A stretch of 64,000 nucleotides of DNA from NCBI GenBank assembly GCA_963422705.1, contig OY730443.1, positions 3,658,001-3,722,000 on the forward strand, written 5' to 3'. The notes under the pieces are model-generated. The model saw only the letters and a program-made list of their open reading frames with translations. It ran no database searches and was not told the DNA's origin. This document shows positions 27,779 through 35,568 of this stretch, piece by piece. Position 1 is the stretch's first letter, and every line of letters starts with the position of its first letter. The translations under genes were made by a program, and so were the position numbers. The DNA is from G963422705 sp963422705. GTDB lineage: Bacteria; Poribacteria; WGA-4E; WGA-3G.

Positions 27779-28874
27779 CGCTTTGATTGAGTCATCAAAG
27801 CAAGGCGATTTTCAACAAGTTCGTACACTGATTGAAGAAGGTGTATCTCCGAACTTTAGTGACATTCCATCGTTCTTGTGGGCGTATCTCGAGGGACATA
27901 AAAATCTTGTCAAATATCTGTTAGAACAGGGTGGCGATGTTAACAAAAACACCTTTAACGAAGGGGTGATTTTGGGATTTGCCGCGAGTCACGACGATGT
28001 TGAGTTCACCAAGTATTTAATAGCGCATGGCGCCGATGTTAATCATGCGATGCCACGCTGCGGTAAGACGCCATTGCACAACGCAGTCGAGGCGAATCAA
28101 TCTGTCTCCGTCAAACTCCTAATAGCGCATGGCGCTGATGTCAACCGACGGGCGAAAACCGGCCCGTCTGATACCGGATTCGGCGATTTCCACGGAGAAA
28201 CGCCACTACATGTTGCTGCTGCCCGCGCGTCTGTTGAAATCATTCAGGCACTGCTTGAGCACGGCGCGGACAAAACCATCCGCAATTTTGACGAAATGAG
28301 CCCTTATGATTTTGCCATCAAATATGAACGCCCTCACAACATCTGCCAATTGCTCTGTCTTCAAGAACCGCAGCTTGAAGAGGGTTCATACATAGATGAA
28401 AAAGGACGTACCCGGTGGCACGGTAACGATGAAATTGCGCTCCGGCTCTTGGAACTCCATACCTTCCTAATTATCTCGGGCTATCCTGAACAGCATGCAT
28501 CACGGTACCCATGGTTAGCACATGCAATCTCTCGGTTTCCTGAATCCGTTCATGGACTCCTTGAACAAGGACGGTTGCAGGAAGAAATCCCGGGACTAGG
28601 CGAAACCATGGAAACCGTTATTCGTGAATTTTTGCACACCGGTACCAGTGCGAAATTAGAGGAATGTATCTTTGACACACCGCGAACCGTAGCCGAGCTT
28701 GTACCTATCCCCGGACTAGGTGCAAAGACGATTAAGCGGTTGTATGAAGAGCGCGGCATTGATGGCCTCGTTTCACTCCGAAAGGCAATTGATGAAGGAC
28801 GACTAAAGGGGTTCCGCGGCATCGGCAAAAAAACGCTGGAAAAAATTGAGACGTATCTTGATAATGCACTGTAA
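27753..28874 (+). CDS. Ankyrin repeats fused to a PolX-type helix-hairpin-helix domain
   Basis: 373 residues from GTG 27753, chosen because GGAGG lies 7 bases upstream; a longer in-frame start at 27687 would overlap the WD40 gene much more. Residues 1-210 are ankyrin repeats (KYLLEQGGDVNKN, KYLIAHGADVNHA, KLLIAHGADVNRR, TPLHVAAARASVEIIQALLEHGADKTIRN). Residues 225-373 match the N-terminal 8-kDa/HhH region of family X DNA polymerases: EIALRLLELHTFLIISG, LLEQGRLQEEIPGLGE, EFLHTGTSAKLEE, ELVPIPGLGAKTIKRLYEE and RLKGFRGIGKKTLEKI. The polymerase palm and the PHP domain are absent. The HhH units imply DNA binding; the ankyrin part implies a protein partner. I know of no characterised protein with this architecture. 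Confidence 0.85.
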   Translation: MSNQNTLNNALIESSKQGDFQQVRTLIEEGVSPNFSDIPSFLWAYLEGHKNLVKYLLEQGGDVNKNTFNEGVILGFAASHDDVEFTKYLIAHGADVNHAMPRCGKTPLHNAVEANQSVSVKLLIAHGADVNRRAKTGPSDTGFGDFHGETPLHVAAARASVEIIQALLEHGADKTIRNFDEMSPYDFAIKYERPHNICQLLCLQEPQLEEGSYIDEKGRTRWHGNDEIALRLLELHTFLIISGYPEQHASRYPWLAHAISRFPESVHGLLEQGRLQEEIPGLGETMETVIREFLHTGTSAKLEECIFDTPRTVAELVPIPGLGAKTIKRLYEERGIDGLVSLRKAIDEGRLKGFRGIGKKTLEKIETYLDNAL

Positions 28875-28944
28875 ATAATAGATGATATGTTTTAAAAGGA
28901 TGCGATATTGACGCGTGATATCGCTGCACGACGCGAATTGGATT

Positions 28945-29406
28945 ATGAGAAAATCACTGACGAATGGCGAAATGCGCAATGGTAAAAAGCACGGTTATTG
29001 GATAATGTATTATGCCAACGGATTTAAACGGAGCGAAGGCGCGTACATTGAAGGGAAGAAAAACGGGCCATGGATTCAGTACCACAAAAATGGAAATAAA
29101 GCGAGTGAAGCCACCTTCCGGAACGGCAAAAACGTGGGAACTTATATGAGCTATTACGAAAATGGGAACCACAAATGGGGTGGCCCTTACCGAAAACACG
29201 ACGGCTCATCTGCCGATGGAAGGAAGGAGGGCGTATGGCGCTGTTATGAAGAAGACGGCGAGACGATATGGAGAATTATCACCTATAAAAAGGGGGGAAG
29301 TCGCGCGAAGCCGGATGAATATCCGCTAGGCACTTGTGATGCATGCGGTGAGGGGAGACGTTTAACGTGGAAGGATATCTGTCCCACGTGTGGTTCCGAA
29401 CTGTAA
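28945..29406 (+). CDS. MORN-like (YwqK-type) repeats plus C-terminal zinc ribbon
   Basis: 153 residues if started at ATG 28945; in-frame GTG 28915 would add 10 and neither has a clear RBS. Residues 9-110 contain repeats of the form NGKxxGxWxxYYxNG (NGKKHGYWIMYYANG, EGKKNGPWIQYHKNG, NGKNVGTYMSYYENG, DGRKEGVWRCYEEDG), as in toxin-antitoxin YwqK and MORN proteins. The last 25 residues carry two CxxC pairs (CDACGE and CPTCGS), a zinc ribbon. It follows the ankyrin-HhH gene by 70 bp on the same strand and is probably the last gene of the operon. Confidence 0.75.
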   Translation: MRKSLTNGEMRNGKKHGYWIMYYANGFKRSEGAYIEGKKNGPWIQYHKNGNKASEATFRNGKNVGTYMSYYENGNHKWGGPYRKHDGSSADGRKEGVWRCYEEDGETIWRIITYKKGGSRAKPDEYPLGTCDACGEGRRLTWKDICPTCGSEL

Positions 29407-29482
29407 CATCGCTAGAAAATCTTTAGGTTCCAGAATGAATTCTTTTATCCCGAGATAGACACATGAACGTCTACCAAAAACG

Positions 29483-29501
29483 CGAAAAACTGAATTTTTC
29501 G
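29483..29501. repeat. Short inverted repeat upstream of the DUF5916 gene
   Basis: CGAAAAA and TTTTTCG with a 5-base spacer. AT-rich, so a weak hairpin; it could be a regulator site for the gene at 29556 or the remains of a terminator. Confidence 0.3.
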
Positions 29502-29555
29502 TAGAAAATCGGTTTAAGTCAGTAAAGAATTCTGAAGAAATAGAGGACGAAACCG

Positions 29556-32000
29556 ATGAAATTTGAATGGGACGTTCTAAACGTCTGGGCGTTTCTAACT
29601 GTTTTTTTCGTTGGGCAACTCCCGGGTAATGTGACGGCTGAAAGTGAGAAAGTTTCAGCCCACCGAATCGCACGCGCTGTCCGAATCAATGGGGTACCCC
29701 CGCAGCTAGATGGGGTTTTGGACGATGATGTCTGGAAAACCGCGCCCCTCCACGGAGGCTTCCGGCAGCGGGACCCGGATGAGGGCAGCCCCGCAAGCGA
29801 GCATACGACATTCCAAATTGTCTATGATGACGAGGCAATCTATTTTGCGGTGATGTGCTATGATAGCGAACCCGATAAAATTGTTTCCCGCTTGGTGAGA
29901 CGTGACAGTTATCCGGACGCCGATAAAATCTCCGTGAGTCTGGATGCGGATTACAACCGACAGAACGCTTTCTGGTTTAACGTCTATCCATCTGGTTCTG
30001 TATCAGACGGGACAGTTGGCGGCGGTGGGTGGTGGGACAATACCTGGGATGGTGTCTGGGAAGCAAAAACCCAGATTCACGAAAATGGCTGGGCAGTTGA
30101 ATATAAAATCCCGTTTCATGTCCTACGCTTTGCACCAAAGGCTGAGTACACTTGGGGGCTACAGGTGCTGCGGGATATTAGCCGAAAGAAGGAGTATGCC
30201 CAGTGGCGGCTTGTCGAGCGCGGTGAGCCGGGCTGGGTATCCCGATTTGGCGCCCTCACCGGCATCAAAGACATTCATCCCGCCCGCCATTTGGAGTTTG
30301 TGCCTTACACAATGGGGAGAACAACGCTCAATAGCGAAACGGAGTTGTGGGGCAATGCCGGCACCGATGTGCAATATGGGATTACTTCCGGTATTACGCT
30401 CAATGCTACCGTCAATCCGGATTTTGGGCAAGTTGAAGCCGATCCCGCCACTTTAAACCTCTCGGCTTATGAGGAGTACTTCATGGAACGTCGGCCGTTT
30501 TTTGTCAAAGGCGCATCCATCTTTGGAAATAGCGACTATAATTTCTTTTATTCCCGGCGTATCGGACGGCCGCCTGGACATTTTGAGCTCCCCAAGGACG
30601 CCGAAGAACTCAGCAGGCCCGAGTCAACAACAATTCTGGGGGCCGCAAAAATCGTTGGAAGAACAACTGGAAACACCTCTTTCGGTATCATGCAAGCCGT
30701 CACAGCACCAGAGTACGCACAGATTCAAGAAGGAGGGCACACCCACGATTATCTTGTTGAACCTTTTACCAACTACTTCGTCGGCAGAATTCGTCAAGAT
30801 GTGCTTAAAAGCAATTCCAACATCGGTTTCATAACGACAGCTGTAAATCGACGCGGTTCCAATTCTGCTTATGTGGGTGGTTTAGATTGGGATTTGAAAT
30901 TCGCGAAGGAACAGTACCAGGTTACCGGTACCGTCGCGGGAAGTCTAGCCGGGGAGCTCGATGAACGCAAATCAGGTTACCTTGCTCACCTTGAATTGGA
31001 CAAACACGGCGGGTGGCTAAGGTTTGATACAGACTTTAGACTGATTTCCCCTGATTTAGAGATAAACGCTCTCGGATATCGTCGCCGCGCGGATATGGTA
31101 GAGTGGAATTATGACGTCACCGTGCGGAAGGAGAAGCCGTTTAGCATTTTCCGGCGCGTCGTTTTCGGGCTTTACGGGTGGCGCACCTGGAATTATGATA
31201 GGGTAAGTATTGGCCGGTACTCCGAGATATGGACAGACGGCCGGTTAAAAAATTATTGGGACTATCAACTGTGGGTTGGTAGAAATTTGGAATCATTTAG
31301 TGATGATGATGTAAGGCGCGGTGGAACGTTGATTAAAAATCCAGCAGGCTGGTGGATTTTCACGAGTCTTTCGACGGATAGCCGTAAAATGGTTCAATTG
31401 CGCTTAAACCCTGTTTTCGCCTGGAATGACGATAGACGTTCGTACGACTACGACGTGAACATCGGCCTTCGGATTCGCGCCGCATCCAACGTTGAATTCA
31501 GCATTGGGCCAAATTATGCCTATCAAGTTAACGATGCACAGTGGGTGAAGCTGATTGAAGAGAAGATTAACGGGGAAGTGAAAAAACACTATGTCTATGG
31601 CGTGTTAGAAACTCGAACACTTGACTTCACGACGCGTGCGAACATCAGTTTTACTCCGACGCTTAGTCTACAGTTCTACGTACAACCCTTCATTACCGTA
31701 GGGGACTATTCGAGTTTCAAGGAATTGGTAGAACCGAAGTCTTATCACTTTAAACCTTATCCACTCAACGAAAACCGCGATTTCCATCGTAGTTCTTTGC
31801 GCGGCAACACCGTCCTCCGCTGGGAATTTCGTCCTGGGAGTACGTTATTTCTCGTGTGGACGCAATCGCGAGAAGCCGTCTTAGAACAGATTGGTGAAAC
31901 CGATTTGGAATTTCGCCCGTGGCACCAATTAGGGAGGACTTTTACCGATGATGGCAAGAACATCTTCCTCATTAAATGTCGGTATTGGTTGGGTGTCTAA
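29556..32000 (+). CDS. Outer-membrane DUF5916 protein with CBM9-like N-terminal domain
   Basis: 814 residues, signal peptide at about 1-29, GAGGA ribosome site. Residues 40-240 form a carbohydrate-binding family 9-like domain (INGVPPQLDGVLDDDVWKTA, TTFQIVYDDEAIYFAVMCYD, WAVEYKIPFHVLRF). The rest is DUF5916, with NPDFGQVEADPATLNLSAYE and FFVKGASIFG as signatures. It is full of alternating aromatic and polar residues and ends in a beta-strand with a terminal hydrophobic residue, as expected of an outer-membrane beta-barrel. These proteins are common in Bacteroidetes and other FCB-like bacteria; the function is unknown, probably polymer binding at the surface. A diverged fragment of such a gene (codons for PASERTTFQIAYDD) recurs in the scar at 34616. 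Confidence 0.85.
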   Translation: MKFEWDVLNVWAFLTVFFVGQLPGNVTAESEKVSAHRIARAVRINGVPPQLDGVLDDDVWKTAPLHGGFRQRDPDEGSPASEHTTFQIVYDDEAIYFAVMCYDSEPDKIVSRLVRRDSYPDADKISVSLDADYNRQNAFWFNVYPSGSVSDGTVGGGGWWDNTWDGVWEAKTQIHENGWAVEYKIPFHVLRFAPKAEYTWGLQVLRDISRKKEYAQWRLVERGEPGWVSRFGALTGIKDIHPARHLEFVPYTMGRTTLNSETELWGNAGTDVQYGITSGITLNATVNPDFGQVEADPATLNLSAYEEYFMERRPFFVKGASIFGNSDYNFFYSRRIGRPPGHFELPKDAEELSRPESTTILGAAKIVGRTTGNTSFGIMQAVTAPEYAQIQEGGHTHDYLVEPFTNYFVGRIRQDVLKSNSNIGFITTAVNRRGSNSAYVGGLDWDLKFAKEQYQVTGTVAGSLAGELDERKSGYLAHLELDKHGGWLRFDTDFRLISPDLEINALGYRRRADMVEWNYDVTVRKEKPFSIFRRVVFGLYGWRTWNYDRVSIGRYSEIWTDGRLKNYWDYQLWVGRNLESFSDDDVRRGGTLIKNPAGWWIFTSLSTDSRKMVQLRLNPVFAWNDDRRSYDYDVNIGLRIRAASNVEFSIGPNYAYQVNDAQWVKLIEEKINGEVKKHYVYGVLETRTLDFTTRANISFTPTLSLQFYVQPFITVGDYSSFKELVEPKSYHFKPYPLNENRDFHRSSLRGNTVLRWEFRPGSTLFLVWTQSREAVLEQIGETDLEFRPWHQLGRTFTDDGKNIFLIKCRYWLGV

Positions 32001-32209
32001 TTTTGTTGGATTGCTCTCAGCTTTACTGGATGATGTTGTTTGTGCGATAGGGTGATAGCGGCTGTCCTAGCAGTTTTGAAGCCATTACGTAGCGGTTGGC
32101 TACCTCTACTAAGCCGCTGTAGGAGAATCTACCGGTGTTTTTAACTTGTAAATCACAACAAAAAAATAAAAACGGAATTGTCCTATTTTCTATTATTGTG
32201 AGGTTAATG

Positions 32210-32238
32210 TTGCAAAATCTATCCAAATCTGCTATAGT
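32210..32238 (+). promoter_or_regulatory. Candidate promoter of dprA
   Basis: TTGCAA at 32210-32215, 17-base spacer, TATAGT at 32233-32238; a second TATAGT follows at 32245-32250. Predicted start near 32245, a leader of only about 24 nt and no clear RBS before the ATG at 32269. Confidence 0.55.
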
Positions 32239-32268
32239 TACGTGTATAGTTACGTGATATAAATCGGT

Positions 32269-33231
32269 ATGTTACACGCAAAAGAGAGAATTCGCTTGGA
32301 ATATTGGTTCGCGCTTGCTTCCGTTGAGGGGCTCGGTAGCGTTCGGATAAAACGTCTGATAGCGCGTTTTGGGGATGTAGCGAACATTTTTGATGCGGAG
32401 CTCCCTGAAATTGCGCGATTGCCCTCCTTCAATCCTGTTTTAGCAATGCGTATTCTTACCGTTTCACAAAATCTTTCAACAGTGCGAGAGCGACTGCAGA
32501 CACTTAATAGCCAAGATGTAGAGGTGCTTTGTCCTGAAGACTGCGCTTACCCCACGGCTCTTAAGGCTGTTCCAGATGCCCCGGCAATCCTGTGTAGGAC
32601 AGGTAGATTATCCGAGGTAGGTGAGCGATGTGTTGCGATTGTTGGGTGTAGACGCCCGACGATAGGGGGAATTGAGTTAACATTAGAACTTGCGACGCGC
32701 TTGGTTCTTGCAGGATTCACAGTTGTAAGTGGGCTTTCGGATGGTATTGATGCCAGTGCCCACTCCGCGGCGTTGGCGGTATCCGGAAAAACTGTGGCGG
32801 TGCTCCCGACAGATTTTTCACCGCATTCGCTTTATCCGCCTCAAAACCGTGAGCTCGCCACGAGAATTTATGAAACCGGATGCCTTTTTTCTGAACATCC
32901 GTTTCCGACACCGCCCACCCCCGGCAATTTTATTCTTCGGAATCGGATTATCAGTGGCCTCTCTCTCGCAACCATCGTGGTTGAGACGCATAAAACCGGG
33001 GGGGCGATGCATACCGCCCGATACGCGTCCCGCCAAGGCCGGCCTGTGTTTGCGTGCCGATGGGAAACGCCGCATGAACTCACTGAGGGCGCGCGTGAAC
33101 TGATGAACAGCGGCGCACATTCATTTTCTCCGAGTGAAGCCGCTAACGTTGTGGAGAGCTTGATGCATCCTGGCCTTTTGGAAAAGCAAAACGCCGGCCC
33201 CGCTATCGAACAAATGGCACTCTTTGATTAA
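32269..33231 (+). CDS. dprA: DNA processing protein DprA/Smf
   Basis: 320 residues. DprA binds single-stranded DNA entering during natural transformation and loads RecA. The N-terminal helix-hairpin-helix region (LASVEGLGSVRIKRLIARFGDV) is followed by the Rossmann domain: YPTALKAVPDAPAILC near 105, VAIVGCRRPTIGG near 127 (usually GSR), VVSGLSDGIDASAHSAAL near 158, LYPPQNRELATRI, LRNRIISGLSLATIVVETHKTGGAMHTA near 235 and VFACRW. It lacks a clear C-terminal winged-helix domain and is shorter than the usual 360-370 residues. The usual PG-x-SxGxN segment after VFA is replaced. A rearranged copy of its middle and end occurs at 34691-34921. Confidence 0.92.
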   Translation: MLHAKERIRLEYWFALASVEGLGSVRIKRLIARFGDVANIFDAELPEIARLPSFNPVLAMRILTVSQNLSTVRERLQTLNSQDVEVLCPEDCAYPTALKAVPDAPAILCRTGRLSEVGERCVAIVGCRRPTIGGIELTLELATRLVLAGFTVVSGLSDGIDASAHSAALAVSGKTVAVLPTDFSPHSLYPPQNRELATRIYETGCLFSEHPFPTPPTPGNFILRNRIISGLSLATIVVETHKTGGAMHTARYASRQGRPVFACRWETPHELTEGARELMNSGAHSFSPSEAANVVESLMHPGLLEKQNAGPAIEQMALFD

Positions 33232-33237
33232 TTAAAG

Positions 33238-33348
33238 GTAGTAGTTAGCGACTCATCTGAACATCAAGAATGGTGTGGTTATTGTGCACGAGACTACTAC
33301 GAATGTAGTTCTGAAACGCATGGTAGCAACTGTCGCTTTAGCAACTAA
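33238..33348 (+). pseudogene. 3' remnant of a zinc-ribbon protein gene
   Basis: An open frame of 36 codons without a start, running from directly behind dprA to TAA at 33346-33348. Its translation (VSDSSEHQEWCGYCARDYYEC and on) parallels the C-terminal zinc ribbon of the intact gene at 33363 (LSDSSEHLKTCSSCGVKYFRC). It looks like the tail of a tandem paralogue whose 5' part was lost where dprA now sits. The stretch around its stop is also the part that recurs at 21767. Confidence 0.75.
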
Positions 33349-33362
33349 GGCGGAAATAACAA

Positions 33363-33794
33363 ATGAAAAAAGTAAACTTACAGGAGATTTTAATGGGTGT
33401 CTTGCTGGGTATGGCTATATCCCTTATTATCTCTGTTGGAGCGCGAACACTTTTCAAGAACGGAACGCGCAACTGCCTAAAGTGTGGTGCAATAGTCTCC
33501 GGAGTGAGTGAGCATGATATGAGGTGTTTCTTGTGTAATCATTCATATTGGTCCTGCCAAAAGCAACACACCCATTGCCCAGGATGTAAAGTTGTCCTGA
33601 GCGATTCATCTGAACACTTAAAGACTTGCAGCAGTTGTGGGGTTAAATACTTTCGGTGCAGAAATCATGTCTGTAATCTTCCTTGGGATTATAGTCATTC
33701 TGACGTGGAATCGGAACAGGAACAAGTTCAAGAACTGTTACCTACCGGCACATTGCGTCGTCCACCTGTTAACGATGATGTCATTAACAGATAA
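33363..33794 (+). CDS. Membrane-anchored multi-zinc-ribbon protein
   Basis: 143 residues. One transmembrane helix near the N-terminus (ILMGVLLGMAISLIISVGA, residues 9-27), then a cysteine-rich region with at least five CxxC-type pairs or near-pairs: CLKCGA, RCFLCNHSYWSC, HCPGCK, CSSCGVKYFRC and CRNHVC. This predicts two or three zinc ribbons facing one side of the membrane. No family name comes to mind. Fragments of paralogues lie directly upstream (33238-33348) and at 21767-21908, so the gene belongs to a small, decaying multigene set. It may be co-transcribed with the gene at 33837. Confidence 0.75.
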   Translation: MKKVNLQEILMGVLLGMAISLIISVGARTLFKNGTRNCLKCGAIVSGVSEHDMRCFLCNHSYWSCQKQHTHCPGCKVVLSDSSEHLKTCSSCGVKYFRCRNHVCNLPWDYSHSDVESEQEQVQELLPTGTLRRPPVNDDVINR

Positions 33795-33836
33795 CATAGC
33801 GGTGCACTTTTTTCCCGCTACGAAGGAGGAATTGAT

Positions 33837-34526
33837 ATGACACGCGCCCGGGGGATTGTGTTACTTTGTATTCTTCTGATACTGGTTTGCAGCATTTCGT
33901 TCTATTTCTACAAACAGAATTTGCCCGAATCCGAGCCGATGCAGGTTTACAAAGTCATCAAGCCAATCCCAAAGGAAGCTGTACCGACGATAAGAGAAAA
34001 CGAACGGGTGCCGGATGAGGTGGAGCATAATCGTGCTGAACAGGCTGCTTCAGCGCATGAACATGCTGAGAAGCCACCTGAACTGCAGCAGGGTACCCTT
34101 GACGATGCCCCAGAGCCCATACCTGACTCGACACCGGAAGCGGTTTTTGACACTGTTGAGAGACAGACGCCTGAAATCAGAAGCGGGCCGGATGTTCAAG
34201 CAGATGTTGAGAAGTTGAGTAAAAAAATCCTAGATATTGTAGCGCAGCAGCATGCAAGCTATCCGGAATTGGAGAAAATTGCCGCCATGTCGAAAAAGGA
34301 TTTCTTTGCTGCATATCCAACCCGTGAGGCTCGCGATGGTGTTGTTAAAATGGCACAGCAAGCCCAACTGGAGTTTCTTGGGAAACTGCGTACCTACACC
34401 GAACAGATGCCAGTAGAAGTTAAAGAAGAAGCACTTGCGATGCTACGAGAGCAATTCAGAGAAAGTTGGGGGGCTGAGCACGCGGACGAGCTTGTCACCA
34501 AAGTCCGTGTTGCCCTAGGGCTTTAA
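33837..34526 (+). CDS. Single-pass membrane protein of unknown function
   Basis: 229 residues; ATG preceded by AAGGAGGAATTGAT, a strong RBS. Residues 6-25 form an N-terminal membrane anchor (IVLLCILLILVCSISFYFY). Residues 30-115 are acidic, proline-rich and low in complexity (probable linker). Residues 120-229 are helical (DVEKLSKKILDIVAQQHASYPELEKI, MLREQFRESWGAEHADELVTKV). No known domain is recognised. It lies 42 bp behind the zinc-ribbon gene on the same strand, so the two may act together at the membrane; this is only a neighbourhood inference. The rearranged scar begins about 90 bp after its stop. Confidence 0.7.
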   Translation: MTRARGIVLLCILLILVCSISFYFYKQNLPESEPMQVYKVIKPIPKEAVPTIRENERVPDEVEHNRAEQAASAHEHAEKPPELQQGTLDDAPEPIPDSTPEAVFDTVERQTPEIRSGPDVQADVEKLSKKILDIVAQQHASYPELEKIAAMSKKDFFAAYPTREARDGVVKMAQQAQLEFLGKLRTYTEQMPVEVKEEALAMLREQFRESWGAEHADELVTKVRVALGL

Positions 34527-34615
34527 CGGGATGCATCGTGTTATGAGGTGTTTGCCTAGTAAGGCTCTCAGGGAGTCTCTAAAGGGCCGCCGTGTGCAAA
34601 ATTTTTAGTTTTTTT

Positions 34616-34921
34616 GATGAAAGCAAACCGGCAAGCGAGCGTACGACTTTCCAAATTGCCTATGATGACGGAGCAATCTATTTTGCGATAAGGTGCTTTG
34701 TCCTGAAGACTACGCTTATCCCACTGCTCTCAAGGCTGTTCCAGATGCCCTGGCAATCCCATGAACTCACTGAGGGCGCGCGTGAACTGATAAACAGCGG
34801 CGCACATTCATTTTCTCCGAGTGAAGCCGCTAACGTTGTGGAGAGCTTGATGCATCCTGGCCTTTTGGAAAAGCAAAACACCGGCCCGCTATCCAACAAA
34901 TGGCACTCTTTGAGTAATTAA
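34616..34921 (+). pseudogene. Chimeric scar: fragments of a DUF5916 gene and dprA joined
   Basis: Three pieces in the order of the upstream genes. 34616-34697 matches 29778-29859 of the DUF5916 gene (about 84% by eye). 34691-34760 matches 32521-32590 of dprA (about 91%). 34761-34921 matches 33074-33234, the end of dprA and its stop region (about 97%). The first joint lies in GTGCT, present in both parents; the second has at most two shared bases. An open frame of 109 codons happens to cross the scar, but it reads dprA in shifted frame in the middle, so it is not a functional protein. Confidence 0.88.
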
Positions 34922-35099
34922 ATGAAGATAGGCTCTCAATGCCCTACCAGAAAAGCACTGACTCTAGAAAATTTGCTTTTTATTTTTAATTATGGTATAC
35001 TATATATCATAATTAAACCGAATTTGAGTAGGTATGTACCTTTTTTTTCTTGACAACGTTTAAAAGTATGGTAAATTTAGAGTTAACTAAACTTTTCCG

Positions 35100-35126
35100 T
35101 ATACAAAAATAGTGGATTTTTGTATA
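35100..35126. repeat. Perfect 11-bp inverted repeat with 5-base centre
   Basis: TATACAAAAAT and its exact complement ATTTTTGTATA flank AGTGG. The arms are AT-rich and there is no T-tract beyond them, which fits an operator for a dimeric regulator better than a terminator. Confidence 0.5.
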
Positions 35127-35375
35127 ATTGATTAAGGAAATCCGAAGTGGGCGAATTTTTCAAGCCTGGTATGATGAATTTACCTTGATAAAGTTTGCAA
35201 TTTTTGCTAAACTTTAAAATCACTCGTTTAGATAGTAACTTTCGGGCGGGTGTCCGATGCGCCACTAGGTACAATGTCGGCTCTCGCAAAGTTTGTTCTC
35301 AACGTGTCGGTTGTCCGCTGGTATTTTGCAGTGGCGACGAACGAAATAGTTCAACATGACTCGACTTTATGAGGA

Positions 35376-35381
35376 TATAAT
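35376..35381 (+). promoter_or_regulatory. Candidate -10 element for the Ig-like lipoprotein gene
   Basis: Perfect TATAAT without a good -35 at the right distance (AACATG at 17 bases). It would give a leader of about 180 nt with a small hairpin (GTGCCT/AGGCAC). Confidence 0.35.
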
Positions 35382-35568
35382 GCCTGGTTTTTTTATTCTG
35401 CGGTTGAGTTACACGAGCAGTAGCCGCGATAAAATCAATGGATGTAAAATCACCGAAAGTTTTTAGCAGTGCCTACTTTTTACAGGCACATTCTGATTTT
35501 GTGTTTCTTACTCACATGATTTGAAAGCATCGGAATGAGATGCGAAAAAATTTAAGGAGCTAACTGAA

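Larger units (their letters stand above)
34922..35568. other. 647-bp gene-free region before the Ig-like lipoprotein
   Basis: AT-rich and without a credible reading frame. It contains the perfect palindrome at 35100-35126, a TTGACA at 35050-35055 with only a poor -10, a perfect TATAAT at 35376-35381 and a GTGCCT/AGGCAC hairpin near 35469-35489 in the presumed leader. No tRNA or known riboswitch consensus is recognised. Confidence 0.65.

Noticed and set aside
34592..34921. An open frame of 109 codons over the chimeric scar taken as a new gene.
   Set aside because: It reads the dprA middle part out of frame and is composed of pieces of other genes.
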